A stretch of DNA of 64,000 nucleotides from Agarophyton chilense (GCA_030374765.1 JARGXX010000022.1:1116001-1180000), one strand, 5' to 3'. Positions 19,368 to 31,328 are shown, counted from the stretch's first letter. A program made the numbers and translations. Notes: generated by a model from the sequence alone, not told the origin.

Positions 19368-21094
19368 GAGGGGGAATGATTTTCTTCTCTTTCCATCGCA
19401 ACCGAAAGAAAGTTTGCGTAGTAAAACTTGTCTTCCTTTTCTACATCTTGTGCGGAAATTATATCACCCTTCGTTAGTTCTTCGAAGATACGAACTTCTT
19501 CTGTGTCGTGTTCGTGATCACCTTGAAGAGCTGGCTGGTCTTCTTCAGAGCCAGTATGGGAATTGTCTCCCTCCATTGTGAGGACTAGGTCTGAGACAAT
19601 GTGAACGGCGGCTTCCCCATTCCTCATTCGCTGGCGGATGCTTTCCCGAATAGATCCCGGAATACATCTGTGTCCCGGTTTCCAAGCTGCCCCGCATTTG
19701 TGGCATTCATTACGGCGGCGGCTTTCTTCAAATGTCCTTGCAGAAGATGGAATTCGGCGAGAAGCAGTACCACTATTACGATGAGGGTACTTCCTGACGA
19801 GTTTTGGATCGCGTCCATAACGCTGATATAGAGTTTCTTCCTCTAGTTGGCGGGTTTCAAGACCTTTGCTTCCGTCTTTGGTTTCCTCATCCAATTGTTA
19901 ACTTTCCCTTAACGCGGTCATGAAGCCATTGAGCGTGTAATTGGATGTGACGATATTGCTGATTGGTAACTTAGCCCAAGACATGCCAATAACTGCATTA
20001 CGTAGATATCCAATTTTGTGCGCCTCGGTTCGAAAGTGTGGAGGACACTGCGGGGAGAGTTCCTCAACCAACGTTACAGTCTTTGTAAGACCATCAGAGA
20101 AAGTCGTTATCTCATTCTCCGACATCACCCTTTCCAGTCGCAAAGACTTCAACATGCTATAAACCTGCAGTTGACGAGCATTGCTATTATACTCATCGAG
20201 CATAAGCTTTGCCATGTCCTGAAAGCTCATATCGTCCCGAGCATTGTTGAAAAAGAAAGTTCGAGCAGGTCCATCAAGGATATTGACAAAGTAGTCCGCT
20301 TTCTGCGATGTACTCAAACGATGCTGGCGAGAGCATACATTATAATCGCGAAGAGTTAGCTCAATTGACTGATTGATATCACCGGTGAAGCGATTATCCT
20401 TGAAATGCTGAAATACATAGTTCGCCTTTCGCGTGTCTTCCGAAGCTCCAGTAGAATTGCCTTGTGATCGACCATTGCTCGCATTAGCGATGCGGGATGG
20501 TTGCCCATCAAGAGCTCCATTGTCTTCTTCTGGCGTCGGTGAACTGTCGGGGGTCCCTAAATGAGCACCAACTTGAGCCAAAGCCTCTGACACTTCTGGG
20601 CGTTGTAGTGATGAAGCAGGAGGAGGTGCGTTCGGTCCAGTGTCGATTCTTTCACTGCTTGGAGGGTTACCGAGGACTCTAGACAAGCGAGATAGAGAAC
20701 GACTTCGACGGTAAAACTCGATTCCAATCTTAATGTCTTCGACAGATGCATTGAGAAGATGCATAAACCAAACGTGCGTGATCAAAGCGCGGTCATTAGC
20801 GTCTCTCGCTTCAAGTTCGAGAGAGGTGAAAAGACCATCTGGAATACTATCGAGCTCATAAAGCGCGGCTGTATCACGAAGAAGCTGAACAGGAAAGAGA
20901 GGTGCGCTCAAAAAGGCTTCCGTGATAGTGCTTTCTGGAGAAGGTAGAAAGCTTCTCACAGCATCGTGTATCTCATATTTTGCGAGACGGTGTGAGTGAG
21001 ACGAAATTGTTTGACTCATCGACGACTGGGTACACAGAGAGAATGTACAAAGAACAATCCCGAAGATGTCTTCCAGTTTCGGTACGTGGTTCAA
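19343..21094 (-). pseudogene. gag: Cop-1 gag region with zinc knuckle
   Basis: The block has a long amino part with a capsid-like region (FKDNRFTGDINQSIELTLRDYNV, then DMAKLMLDEYNSNARQLQVYSMLKSLRLER) that resembles copia gag cores. It is followed by a basic region and a cysteine/histidine knuckle (CHKCGAAWKPGHRC near 19710). An acidic stretch leads to the protease region. It is broken about once. Confidence 0.8.
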
Positions 21095-21233
21095 TCAAGG
21101 AAGCAGAACGCTTCAGACGATCGTAGCGCGAGACAGTCTGCGAGCGTGTTGAAGACATATCTCAAAATCAATGTCGAAGAAACCGTACAGAACAACTTCC
21201 AAGAAACACACAACTGCAGCTCACTAATCCGGA

Positions 21234-21607
21234 TGTTGTATGAACGGCAACTGTGTGACCTCTTGCGCAATATCTTGTACAATCAAGATAGATGAATAGC
21301 GCAGGAGGGGAGCTGTTCGCTGTAGACGTAGATAGCAACAGCTGGATTGGGGGCGAGGCGTCTCTTCGCCAAGCAAAGAAGCTCTTCTCTACGAGAAACT
21401 TCAAAACCCAATATCTGCTGTGCTGCCCTCTTCGAGATGGAAGAGGGCTGCACACAGAGCGGGGATTTTATTGCGGAGATGCGCGCGCGTCGGCGAGCAG
21501 CGCTGGCGCAAGCAGTGCAAATCTGCCTAATGCTGTAGCACCTAATTTGAAATTATTTCAAATGGCTACGCACGATTCGACGGCGCTGAGTTGCCATATA
21601 ATTGACA
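21234..21607 (-). repeat. 5' LTR of Cop-1
   Basis: The 374-bp LTR runs from TGTTGTATGAACGG to ATTGACA and differs from the left LTR at about 7 positions by eye. The sequence just inside it (minus strand TCCGGATTAGTGAGC) should hold the primer site, but I cannot match it to a tRNA 3' end. An internal-tRNA primer is possible. Confidence 0.92.
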
Positions 21608-22140
21608 AATTGGGTTTTGTGTAGGAAACAGCGCAAAGAGAAGAAACTGAAATCTCTGACTACTGACACATCTCGCAACCATGAGTTGAGACGCACTGAG
21701 TTAAATTCTGCTTTTCAGCTTAAAACATCTCCGAATTTGAGTGCTGCAATAATTTTGTGTATATTTCTTCTTTTTCCGTTCTGGCGAATAGCGCCGTCGA
21801 GAAAATAGTACGAAAAAGATCGATAAATATCTATCTACGTCTCCCAGCGCTGCAGTTTCCGTAAAGAAACCGATGTATTTAGATTACTACAAAACAATTT
21901 GGCACAGTGTTTCCTTCTTAAAGCGAGAGGACACTCTTACACTATACATCCCAACTTATAATAGCTCCTTCTTCAACAAGCCGCCCATGATCAGCGAATT
22001 TTATGGAGGAGAATTTCTGAAAAAGGCTTTTTAACATCTGAAGTTGACAAAATTGCAGATTCTAAGTTTTGTTGTTGGGCAATGTTCATTTTGAAAAAAG
22101 CTTCGTGTACCAACTCATATATTTTATCTTAAGTGTCGTA
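21608..22140. other. Spacer right of Cop-1
   Basis: It starts with the AATTG duplication copy (21608-21612). The rest is AT-rich, with no homologous frame or repeat that I can support. Confidence 0.4.
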
Positions 22141-22640
22141 CAATCACCTCTGGGGTATGCTACTGTCTTGTCTCGGGAGCGTGGTGACGCTCAACCGTAG
22201 GGAGCTTGGTGATGCTTAACCTTAGAAGGTAGACGTAAGAAACCTTGATGGTAACAGGGCACCGTGAAAACCCGCAGGGGCAAACGGCGAGGCAACTAGC
22301 CTATACCTTGTAGGTGAACGATGGTAGGCGTCGTCGCGCCGGAAAGCCTGTGTAGTAGTTGAGAAATGATGAACCAAAAGGTATAGTCGTTACCCAAGTG
22401 GTGCCTGTCTTTATTAGATTAGGATGGGGGAGGTGCAGTTCTCTATATGCAGTGGACTGCACTCTCCAGATCACCCGGGAGGTGCCAGCAAGGCACGGTC
22501 TCTGACCTAGTGTCAGAGATCTGGCCAGCACTGGCTACATTGACAGGTGGCCACTCCACTACTGTACGAAAATAGACATAATTACAATTACAATTACTAA
22601 CAATTTCTCAACCAGAAGGTACATGTAAACACTACACGTG
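22141..22640. repeat. Possible old LTR remnant split by Gyp-B (left part)
   Basis: The stretch ends in an AT-rich ACTAAC-type tract (about 22570-22605) followed by CACGTG, the same order seen in U3 of the Gyp-A LTR (AATACTAACC then GGCCACGTGTGG). It may continue at 32200-32350 across Gyp-B. I could not define its ends. An ordinary spacer that looks similar by chance is the alternative. Confidence 0.3.
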
Positions 22641-23506
22641 TGTAGGACAATGCGCCCAAGGGGGAAAACCTACGAAGACGTCCGGATCTTCCTCTCACGA
22701 GGTAACCGGCGCGGTAGAGCCCTCCCAGGGATCGGCGCGCAATGCCGGGTGTAAGCCGGAGCCGAACCGTCGCGACGGGCGCAGGGAGGCTGAAAGAAGC
22801 CGAGAATATCCGCGTAATGCGGTGCTTGCGTATCCTCTGAGGAGGCAAAACCCACGAGAGTGGCGAGCACGACAGGTGTCAGTGCGAGCCGCAAGAGCGG
22901 GAATTGCCCAATGAAGGGGAGGAAAAGGGAAGGAAAATGGGAACGGAGGCAAGAGGGCGAGGTTGACCACGAGTCGCAAGGGGGGACTCGGGAATAGACG
23001 GCACTGCCGGGTGTAGCAAACCGTATACACGGGCGGAACCACGAAAGTGGGAATCGATACCCAACACACGAAGGCTGCTTGAATGTCCAAGGGGTTTGGG
23101 AAGCCGTGCACCACGGGAAATCCCTCCGTAAGAAGTTGTATATCCGCGCAGGCGGTTCGACCCAGAGCCAAGATCTGGAAGACCAATATCACCCTTGTTG
23201 GGCAGACTTTACTGGACCGGCGGCCGCGAGGCCGGCGGCCTAAGTACTGTAGTCACCGTAGAATAGAATAAATAAAGTCTATCCTAAATAGCTAAATGTC
23301 CTTCTAATAAAAGGGGCCAATCTGGCGGCCACGTGTCGCGCGGGCGCTGCGGCCACGTGTATGGCACCCGGTCCCGCCGGTGCATCACCGGCGTTCTGGC
23401 CATCGCCGTGAAAACGGATTACTCCTACTCATAACGAGGTTGCACGCCGGAGGCTCCGGAAAAAACTGAAGTCCCGAAAAACCTCCCTGGAGGACGTTGC
23501 TCTTCA
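22641..23506 (-). repeat. 3' LTR of Gyp-B
   Basis: The 866-bp LTR runs from TGTAGGACAATG to GTTGCTCTTCA. Two CACGTG sites are at 23330-23335 and 23354-23359. A plus-strand AATAAATAAAG cluster lies near 23265-23275. Long open frames on its minus strand are shared by both LTR copies but look like GC-rich accidents. Confidence 0.95.
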
Positions 23507-23520
23507 TTTCCCCCCCCTTA
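23507..23520 (-). other. 3' polypurine tract of Gyp-B
   Basis: The minus strand reads TAAGGGGGGGGAAA, directly abutting the 3' LTR. Confidence 0.8.
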
Positions 23521-23553
23521 AGACAGGGCGAACACCTCGAAGAGGAAGTCGGC

Positions 23554-25347
23554 ATGGCAGCTCGTCATGATAAGAGCGCGTCCGACACCGGGTCTCCGGA
23601 AACCAACACACCCTCACCAAGGATCCCACGCACGCTCTCCGCATCCGATTCCAACCACAGCACACCAACACGCACCATGTCCAACCCCGACCGTCATAAC
23701 ACATCCGCGACTCCCACCCTTGGCGGTTCCACCGGCTTCCGGTCCGCGCCCCACCCGGGGGATGTTACCAACCGAACTCCGGCCGTCAACCTCGCGTACA
23801 AAGACCGCCGTATTGGCGCCCGCTTTCGCGGACAGGCGGACCCACTGCAGTGGCCGACCTACGACGCCCTTGTGGGTGCAAATCCGAGAACTCGGCATGG
23901 CTCCGCGAGGTTGCGGTATGCACCTTGGTTTCACCCATTGGCTGTCCGCGACGAGGATTTGATCCAATCCTACACCGATAATTCGGAGATGCTCCCGGGC
24001 GACCTGCCCGGCGTGGTGACTCTGTCCTGGGATTGGCGTAATCGTATCGCCATCCCGGTACACCACATACTCCGCCGACGCGGTGAATTCTCTGCGGAGG
24101 CTCAAGCCGCGCTTGTGCGGATCGCTTATCTCAGGCACCATCGGGCACCTTTCGAGTTCCCGATACCGCCAGAGGTCGAATTCGACGTCCACCTTTACCG
24201 CACTCGCGGGGAAATGTCGTACTGTGACCGTCTTAACGGATTGGAAACCCTCGCTTGGAGGGGCACACCGATCGCTCGGCAAGAAGCCCTTTGCTGGGCA
24301 AGACCGATTCTTCGGGCAGAGTTCCGCTACCAACCGCGGCAGTCGCGCTCGAACTTCCTTCAGAACTTCATCCACGATGAGCGGCGTTGGCGGGCCCGGA
24401 CCGGGTATTTCGTACCGTACCAGAACACGGAGATTGAGCGCATCGCGCCTGCTCACCGACGTGGTCGGTTCGTCAGTCTCTCAGACTGGTGGTCCTCCTT
24501 GGAGGCGTGCTGGGGTTGCTTCGTTGAGCTGCCCCCAGTATTCACCTATGTAGGGTCGTCGTTCTTGAACGATCCCCAGTCGGGGTGGTGGTCCGTCGTG
24601 GTAAGCGAATAGGCCGTCCGCACTGCGTCTTTTATTTTCGCTGAGGCGTACGACCAATACCGATTGTGGTACGTGCCACCGCGTGTGCGGGCTGCGATCC
24701 GTCGTTTGGACATGCGCATCCCCCTCGGGGGCGAGGCGAACGAAGAAGAGATGCTGGGCCTCCTCGACTTTGTGGAGGGGGTCCAGTGGGATGAAGTCCC
24801 GCTTGAGAACTCCCAACGCATTCAACCGCGTCGCGGGTCTGGCCCCAGACTCGGGAGGAATACCGCGCTAGCGGGGGATTTCGTCTACTTCGACCCCTGG
24901 GAGTACCACGAGATCAGCCGCGAGGAAACGGAAGCCAACCGGCATGCGCCGCGTGAAGTCCCGGCCGACCACCCGCGAGGGTATGTCGACTCGAGCGACT
25001 ATTACCGCGACTATGCGGATGGTGACCCGATGGTCGACAACGAACCGGAGGATCCGGGTTACGCTCCGATGGAGGATGTCGGGTCCGGCGAGGCCGGTGA
25101 GGAGTCCGTTGAATACGGTGGTGCGGCTCCATCCGGGGCTGCTGATGCCGTGCGAACGGATTCCTATCCGACTCCATCGGTGGCGGGCCCGCCCGCAACC
25201 GTCGCTGACGCGGAGCGGGGCGAGGTCATCGCGAGCTTCCTTCGGGAGGTGGGGCTTCGCCCTTCCGAGATCTCGGGTGATGTGGCCGCCATGCGGGATG
25301 CCTTAGCCAACCGCCTGGGCGGAGGTCCACCTCGTGCGGAGGAATGA
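23554..25347 (+). pseudogene. aORF-B: opposite-strand frame of Gyp-B
   Basis: It starts at the ATG at 23554, just 34 bp inside the polypurine tract, and runs toward pol-B. A plus-strand transcript would need a promoter in or near the 3' LTR. The product shares its main blocks with aORF-A and aORF-C: WPTYDALVG, RYAPWFHPLAV, SWDWRNRIAIPVHHILRRR, EFDVHLYRTRGEMSYCDRL, RPILRAEFRY, FVPYQNTEIERI, DFVYFDPWE and HPRGYVDSSDYY. It ends with FLREVGLRPSEISGDVAAMRDALANRL, also seen in aORF-A. The family is unknown to me. It is broken about once. Confidence 0.8.
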
Positions 25348-25372
25348 CCGGAGCTTCCGGTAGAATGTAGGG

Positions 25373-25412
25373 CGGCGCCCCTAGGGCGCCCTTGCCAGTA
25401 GTGAGAAATAAA
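25373..25412 (+). terminator. Hairpin and AATAAA after aORF-B
   Basis: A perfect GC hairpin (GGCGCCC, short loop, GGGCGCC at about 25373-25389) is followed by AATAAA at 25407-25412, about 60 bp past the aORF-B stop. It lies between the converging frames and could serve as the 3' end signal of the antisense transcript. Confidence 0.4.
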
Positions 25413-25680
25413 AAGAAGAGGGTCGCCTTTCCGACGCCCTTTCCCAAGTCCGCTTCTTTCTTTCCGGGGTACCGGCCTTCAACCGGGGTTCCGGCGTTGC
25501 AGGGAACCAGCCTAGCTGGGAGTCCCGTGTTTAACGGTGGGCGCTTCGCGCGCGGACCGGTTAACTGGCACGACCACCAACGACGTTGGGATAGCGTGAG
25601 CGGTTGCTTCCTTCCCCGCGTTGGGGCATGGACGGAGATGGCGCGTGGCGCCATCAGCCATTCCATTCCGTGTTCACGGT

Positions 25681-28600
25681 TTATCCCTCTTGGGCGTTTA
25701 CCAGCGTGGCTGGGAGTGCGGTCCCCGCAAGGCGGTGGTATCGCATTACCGCAGAACGCGGGAGGTGCTCGATGGGCTCCGAGGTGTCCCACTCCGGCCC
25801 GTATCCGTACCAGCGGGTCCGATACTGGAGCACCCCGTGCTCATCGTAGCTATGTCCGACGACTCGGTCGAGGACGTACTCCTGCACGTAAACATGCCGG
25901 CCTTGCCGGGTGGTGGTGACCCGAGGCTCAGCGCCGCGTGGTGCTGGGCTCGTCGTCGCCTGTTCCGGGTCACCCGGTTTGTCATTCCGCTCTGCCGTTG
26001 TTGCCGGGTTGCCGGGGCAGCCGTACCGCTTCGCGTAAGTTGCCGGCGCGGCCGGGTTGTGTTTCTGCTGGGCGGTAGGGGCTTCCCTGAAGTCCGCTCC
26101 TACCGCGAGTTTGCGGGGGTCCTTCCGTCTTAGTGACGGTTCGCCGGAGGCCTCGGCTTGATTGGCGGCCTGCGGCGTTCCCATTGGTGGGCAGTTTCCG
26201 CTGTGCGGTGCGCCGCGGGCGGTGAGTGGTTCACCGTCCCGGCGATCTGCCTCCGCGGGGTGGCTGTCAGCCAATGACCGGGATGCCGGGTGCCCATTGG
26301 TCCGATCTCCCGCCCGGGTCACGTGACCTTGAGAACGGGTGGTCTGGCCGTCGCGGACGGTTGGCTCCGATTGTTCGGCAAGGGAGGCGGTTTTCGACTT
26401 GTCGTTGCGCCCCTTTTCCCCCATGGGGTTCGTACCGTTTTCAACGGAGTGGATCGCTAGACCTGCTTGCGCAGCGCCCGCCGGAGTACCGGTATCGACC
26501 GAAACGCTCGGTGTGCGCCCGCAAATGTGCGGGGAGCCCTCAGTTGCTTCCACGCGATGCGGAGCGTCCGTAGGGTCTCGCTTCCCGGCTTCGGGTCTTC
26601 GAGCGCCTTGGTTCCCCTTGCGGGGTGGCGTGGCGGTCGGGTTGACCGCCGCGTCCCGCGGGAGTGGATTGGCGTCCGGCGACGATGCCGGTTGCCCGCT
26701 CGGGGGCCTTGCCCGGGGTGTCCGGTTAAACTTCCGTTGCGACGGCGATGCTTCCGCGATGGAGCGAGTCCCCTCCCCCTCCTTAGACGGAGCGACGGGT
26801 GCTGGTCGGCTAACCGCATGGCGGGTATAAATACCGCTGCGCGACGCCCGTAAGGGTAGCTGGCCGCGAGGGCGAGGTGTTTCCGGCATTGCCGGTGGTT
26901 CCGATAAAGTCGGTATATCGGAGAGACCCCGTGAGGGGTGCGGTACCACGGCGGGGCGTGGTGCCACCTTAATCAAGGAGCGAAAAGATTCCGACTGATC
27001 GGTGGTAAATGGCGCAAGCTTCGGTGGCTGGCCCTTCCGCAGTAGCGCGTTTAGCGGAGCGGCGATATCCGAGAAACTCGGTATAAACCGTCGATAGACG
27101 TTGACCAGACCTAAAAAGGATCGGAGTTCCGTTTGAGTACGGGGCTCCTTCGCCTCGCAGAGGGACTTGATACGAACTTGTTCGATCATTAACCGTCCTG
27201 GACGGATGACGTGCCCGAGATACTTCACCGTGTCGGTGAAGAACTCGCACTTCCTCAACTTGAGGGTTATTCCTGCGTCTCGCAGTACGGTCATCACGTC
27301 CCGCACGTGGGTCAGGTGGTCGTCCAGGTTTCTGGAAAAGACAATGATGTCGTCCAAGTAGACAAGGCACGTGCGCCACTTGAAACGCGACATCAGTATG
27401 TCTATTGCCCTTTGAAAGGTGGCCGGTGCATTGGTTAAACCAAACGGCATCCGCTTGAAGCGGTAGGAACCCGAGTGGCAAACAAACGCGGTTTTGTCTC
27501 GGTCCTCTTCCCGGACTGGGACTTGCCAGTAGCCCCATTTGGCATCCAGAGCCGTAAACACGGTAGCGTCCCCGAGCGAGTCTATACACTCGTCCATGCG
27601 CGGAATCGGGTATGTGTCCCTCACGGTGACGGCATTGAGGCGGCGGTAGTCAACGCAAAACCGCCACGTGCCGTCAGCCTTGAGGGCCAGCACCACCGGT
27701 GAAGCCCAAGGAGATTGGGCGGGCTCGATGACTCCAGCACGGAGCATCTTGTCCACCTGAAATTCTTCCTCCTCCCGAGCTTTCGGTCCCGCCCTGTAAG
27801 GGGGTTGGGCAACCGGACGTGCGTCCGGTAGCAGGTCTATCCGATGCTCGGTTGTATTGATCTCACCCAGTGAGCCGTCCCACATTGTGGTAAACTCGCG
27901 TAGCATTCCGCGTAAGCGGTCCCGGTGTGAGACCGGTACATGACTCAGGTCCAGGTCCTCGAGGGCCTTGATCGGGTCTATCTTATCGTAGCTCGTAGGC
28001 TGTGCCCTGTTGTCAGGTGTGGGAACCGACGAGGTCGGAAATGCATCCGTCTTGACGGTTTTATTGAGCGCCAACTGCTGTGCCTCCCCGGAGGTTTCTG
28101 CACCGGATACCGGGAGACCATCCTCGGTAGAGGGAGTTATTCCGAGTACTTCGGCAGCCGTCACCTTTGTAGGGAGCATCGCGAGCGGGTGCGGCGTCAC
28201 AGACCCAATGACTTGGTTCTTTGCCAGCGTCTGGGGAGCCTTTCCCAGATTGGCAACCAACACCCTGAAAGGGGAATTCGGCGTGACTTGCACGATTCCG
28301 TTCGCAACGGTTAACTGAAATTTCTCGTACAACGATGGCAAGGGCTGAACAACCCGAAGACCGTGTTGACGGGAATTGACTGAAACCATAACCTGGCTCT
28401 CCGGGGGTATGGTTACTGACGAGGCAACGCGTAGCTTCGTAGAATCCCGGTTCGCCGGTGTGGGTTCCTGCGCAGCAGGTAGAGGAACGTGTTTCCTCGA
28501 TGCCCGCTTCAGCGGTTGACGAACAATGGGGACGGTCGATCCGTCCTCAAGTTCCACCTGCTTAAGGCGTGGGCGGATGGCGTCGACAAATCTGTCGCAG

Positions 28601-29058
28601 TAGTCACATCCCAGTATAACTGGCGCGGCCAGCGAGCGGCACACAATAAAATTTAGTTTAACCACCATCCGCCCTAGCCTGACAACCAGGTCGATCACAC
28701 CAGCCGTTTTCAACGGGTTGTTATTGGCGTCCGACACGTCGGGTACCGTTTCAAAACGGATGAGTGACCGCAATGGCGGGGATAAAACCGATTCCACAAT
28801 AAAGTTCGGCCCAGCACCTGTATCCAGGACAGTGAGATGTCTCACCATAAACTGCGTGTGTAGACCAAGGTCAGCGTAAACCTTGTAGTTACGCTTGGCC
28901 ATTACCAAGACTCTATCCGGTATCCGGTTATTTCTAATCCGTATCCACGGTCGACGCAAAACACCGAGGTGTCTAGAGTCCGCGTCTGCGGTGTCCTTCC
29001 TTGTCAGGATTTTCACCGGGGAGCGAGGCATCGGCGCCTCGGGCGTCGTCAGCCTCAA
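25681..29058 (-). pseudogene. pol: pol-B region
   Basis: Parts recognised in order on the minus strand are: aspartic protease (LDTGAGPNF near 28830); reverse transcriptase with VDYRRLN (near 27640), PFGLTNAPATFQRA (near 27440) and YLDDIIVFS (near 27350); a proline-rich tail; and a chromodomain near 25860-25740 (YRTRWYGYGPEWDTSEPIEHL). Pol is in the -1 frame relative to gag. It is closely related to pol-A and pol-C in the parts present. The region is broken. Confidence 0.85.
26774..26786 (-). other. Internal polypurine-tract copy in pol-B tail
   Basis: The minus strand reads CTAAGGAGGGGGA, identical to the internal sites of Gyp-A and Gyp-C, at the matching place before the chromodomain (codons for SKEGE). 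Confidence 0.5.
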
Positions 29059-29072
29059 CTCTGAGGACGCCT

Positions 29073-29100
29073 CTCCCGAAGGGGAGACTCCCTCTATTCT
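29073..29100 (-). promoter_or_regulatory. gag/pol junction of Gyp-B: stop codon plus hairpin
   Basis: About 8 nt after the gag stop is a hairpin with a 5-bp stem (CTCCC/GGGAG, 4-base loop). Pol continues in the -1 frame without a nearby ATG. The layout matches Gyp-A and Gyp-C although the loop sequence differs. Confidence 0.4.
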
Positions 29101-31184
29101 TTTCTCTGTACAGGGTCATGGTCGGGCGAAGGCCCGACTTCTTCGGCAACGAGTGCATGATTCCGTTGCACGGTAGCTACCGCAGGAGCGGGTGGAGATC
29201 CACCAGCGTGGTTTGGCGCTGGTGCGGCGCGTGCCGGCTGAGCCGGTTTGTACCAAGAATTCGGAGTGTGAGCCAATGCGTTGGGGAAGTCCGTCTTCGC
29301 GCGGAGATATGACGTGAGTGGCACGGAGCCCTTCTCCTGCGGGGAGAGGGCTTCGTAATTATCCACCACTCGCGCCATATCGCGTAGCGATAAAAGGCAT
29401 TGCGGGGAGGTGTGCCCGCGCTCGTAGCACAAGTGGCACACCAACGTCACTCCCGCGTTTCGCGGTACGGCATTCCGAGCATCGGTGTATCTTCCGGGTT
29501 CCCGGTTTCCAACCCATCCAGGGCGCTGACTTCGTGTCATTCCGTTCGAGTACGGCATACGGGGGGCCGGAGTGCGGCAGTCATTAAGATAAAAGACCTG
29601 CCCGTTCTCCGTGTCCCCTGCGGTTGAGTCAACCGAGCCATCCGTCGTAGACGGTAATTCCGTTGTCGGAATAGACACACCATCGTGATGGATGACATTA
29701 ATATTGTCATAACCCTGTTTGGGGATGCCATCCGTCGCAAATGACGGTGAAGAAGAGTCTGACTCAAGCAGCAATGCTTTAGCGGCCTTCGACCGGGTTC
29801 CCGGATTGGGTGCACGTAGTGCATCTCCCTCTGCGCGGGCAAACTGTACGAGTTCAAGGTAGGTTACCTTCGGCTCTTGTTCCCTGTAACGGGCGACAAG
29901 AGTCTTGATGGCTGGATCCAAGCCATCAATGAACATCGTACAGCGTTCCCCAGCGGGGTATACATTACCACAACGGTGGAAAGCCTTATTCAGGGGTACC
30001 GAGTAATCGGTCTCGAGCTCGCCGGAGCGTTGTCGAGTGTCTCGCAAAGCGAGTATCGCCGCTTGTATCGCGGTGTTGGTTGCGTAGGAACGCAGGAGGT
30101 ACTGCACGGCCTCGGGCCAGCAGGTTACACCTCCTTCGGAGGCTCGCAACGAGCCCCTAACCGACAAAAACTGATCTTCAGCGACACCCCGTAGAAAGTA
30201 GAGTAGCGCCAAGTAGGCTTGTCCTTCGTTCATTCCGAGTATATCGGCTTCCGCTACAAAGCGGTGTAGGAAATCCAAGACCAGAATTGGATCATCCCCA
30301 GTAAACGACTGGTTACGAAGTGAAAGCTGCATCCGCTTGATGCAGTCTTTTACTTTACCCGTGTCACGCGGTGTCCGACCTAAAGAGGAATCTACTAGCC
30401 GGTAATACCGGTAGGACAGGAGTGTCCTGTACAGAGGGTTGGTGGGCTTCAAGGGTTTGAGGCCCGGATGTCGCCGACCCTTGGGGCGCGACCGGATGGC
30501 CCCGTAGGTGGCAGAGGACCGCTTTGAGCGGGAAGAGCGCCCATAACGATCCTGTGGGTCATCGCTCACCGACGAATCGGAACTCTCCGAGTCACTCGGT
30601 TTACCGTCCGACTCAGATGATGAGTCGGACGGGGGTCCGTGCTTACGGTTAGAATCCCGGTTCTTCCGGCTCTTCCGGTTCCGCGACTGGGTCTCTCGAT
30701 GAGAGACAACCGGTCTAGCCGCGTTCGCGGGCGAGGTTAACGTCCTCTCGACCGACTCAAGTCGGCTTCGGAGACGCTCGAAGCGATTCTCCATACCTTC
30801 TGCGAAGGAAGACGGAGCGCCAAAACACTCGAGTAGCGTATTGACGTCCGACCGCAATACGCGGATATCCTCGGCTAACTCACTTGGAGGGGGGTTAGCG
30901 AGGCTTCCTCGTAAAGAGGTGAACTCCCTCGAGAGGGTATTGTGAGCAGCCCGCAGGGAGCGGAGCTGCTCTTCCAAGCGTACAACCCGCGCTTGGTCGA
31001 CCAACCGCGGAGGCGGAGAAACCACCGTTGCGACGGTCGTTAACCCGGAATCGGGCTGCGGGTCTTCAGTGCCAGTGACCGGTATCTCCCGGGAAGCCGG
31101 TGTTGGAGCCAGGGCCTGTGGAACATCAGTGCCCTTGGCATCACCGCTCTGGCGGGAACGGCTGCGTGTTGCAGGAGGCTCCAT
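29094..31184 (-). CDS. gag: gag-B, capsid/nucleocapsid polyprotein
   Basis: The frame is open for about 696 residues from the ATG at 31184. It has a serine-rich head, a helical stretch with heptads (about residues 80-170), a serine/aspartate-rich linker, then a gag core beginning with YRYYRL and containing LDFLHRFVAEADILGMNEGQAY and CWPEAVQYLLRSYA. The CCHC knuckle (CHLCYERGHTSPQC) near residue 620 is canonical. In-frame sequence extends slightly upstream to a non-ATG codon at 31214, so I chose the first ATG. Confidence 0.9.
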   Translation of the reverse strand: MEPPATRSRSRQSGDAKGTDVPQALAPTPASREIPVTGTEDPQPDSGLTTVATVVSPPPRLVDQARVVRLEEQLRSLRAAHNTLSREFTSLRGSLANPPPSELAEDIRVLRSDVNTLLECFGAPSSFAEGMENRFERLRSRLESVERTLTSPANAARPVVSHRETQSRNRKSRKNRDSNRKHGPPSDSSSESDGKPSDSESSDSSVSDDPQDRYGRSSRSKRSSATYGAIRSRPKGRRHPGLKPLKPTNPLYRTLLSYRYYRLVDSSLGRTPRDTGKVKDCIKRMQLSLRNQSFTGDDPILVLDFLHRFVAEADILGMNEGQAYLALLYFLRGVAEDQFLSVRGSLRASEGGVTCWPEAVQYLLRSYATNTAIQAAILALRDTRQRSGELETDYSVPLNKAFHRCGNVYPAGERCTMFIDGLDPAIKTLVARYREQEPKVTYLELVQFARAEGDALRAPNPGTRSKAAKALLLESDSSSPSFATDGIPKQGYDNINVIHHDGVSIPTTELPSTTDGSVDSTAGDTENGQVFYLNDCRTPAPRMPYSNGMTRSQRPGWVGNREPGRYTDARNAVPRNAGVTLVCHLCYERGHTSPQCLLSLRDMARVVDNYEALSPQEKGSVPLTSYLRAKTDFPNALAHTPNSWYKPAQPARAAPAPNHAGGSPPAPAVATVQRNHALVAEEVGPSPDHDPVQRKE

Positions 31185-31307
31185 GCTAGGCGGTTTCCTT
31201 GGAATTGGCCACACCGTCTCGACGGAAGAATAGAAAGCAAACCGGTGAGACCGGAGAAAACCCGTTAAACGGAAAACAACCTCAGAGAGGACACAAGCGG
31301 TCTTGAC

Positions 31308-31325
31308 TTCTAAGTCGGGAGACCA
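31308..31325 (-). other. Primer binding site of Gyp-B, tRNA-Tyr-like
   Basis: The minus strand reads TGGTCTCCCGACTTAGAA, 3 nt from the 5' LTR and identical to the sites of Gyp-A and Gyp-C. Confidence 0.7.
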
Positions 31326-31328
31326 ATT

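Larger units (their letters stand above)
14139..21607 (-). mobile_element. Cop-1: Ty1/copia retrotransposon with Tc1-a in its 3' LTR
   Basis: The element is bounded by 374-bp LTRs (left 14139-15814, interrupted by Tc1-a; right 21234-21607) and flanked by a perfect 5-bp duplication, AATTG (14134-14138 and 21608-21612). It reads right to left: LTR, gag with zinc knuckle, protease, integrase, reverse transcriptase, RNase H, polypurine tract, LTR. Having integrase before reverse transcriptase makes it copia. The LTRs differ at about 7 of 374 positions, so the insertion is fairly recent. The coding part is broken, with about four breaks. Without Tc1-a the element is about 6.2 kb. Confidence 0.92.

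Noticed and set aside
22695-23192. Frame of 165 codons inside the Gyp-B LTRs (also 31383-31880)
   Set aside because: It is present twice because the LTR is present twice. Its composition is low-complexity and proline/phenylalanine-rich, and it has no counterpart in the other LTRs.
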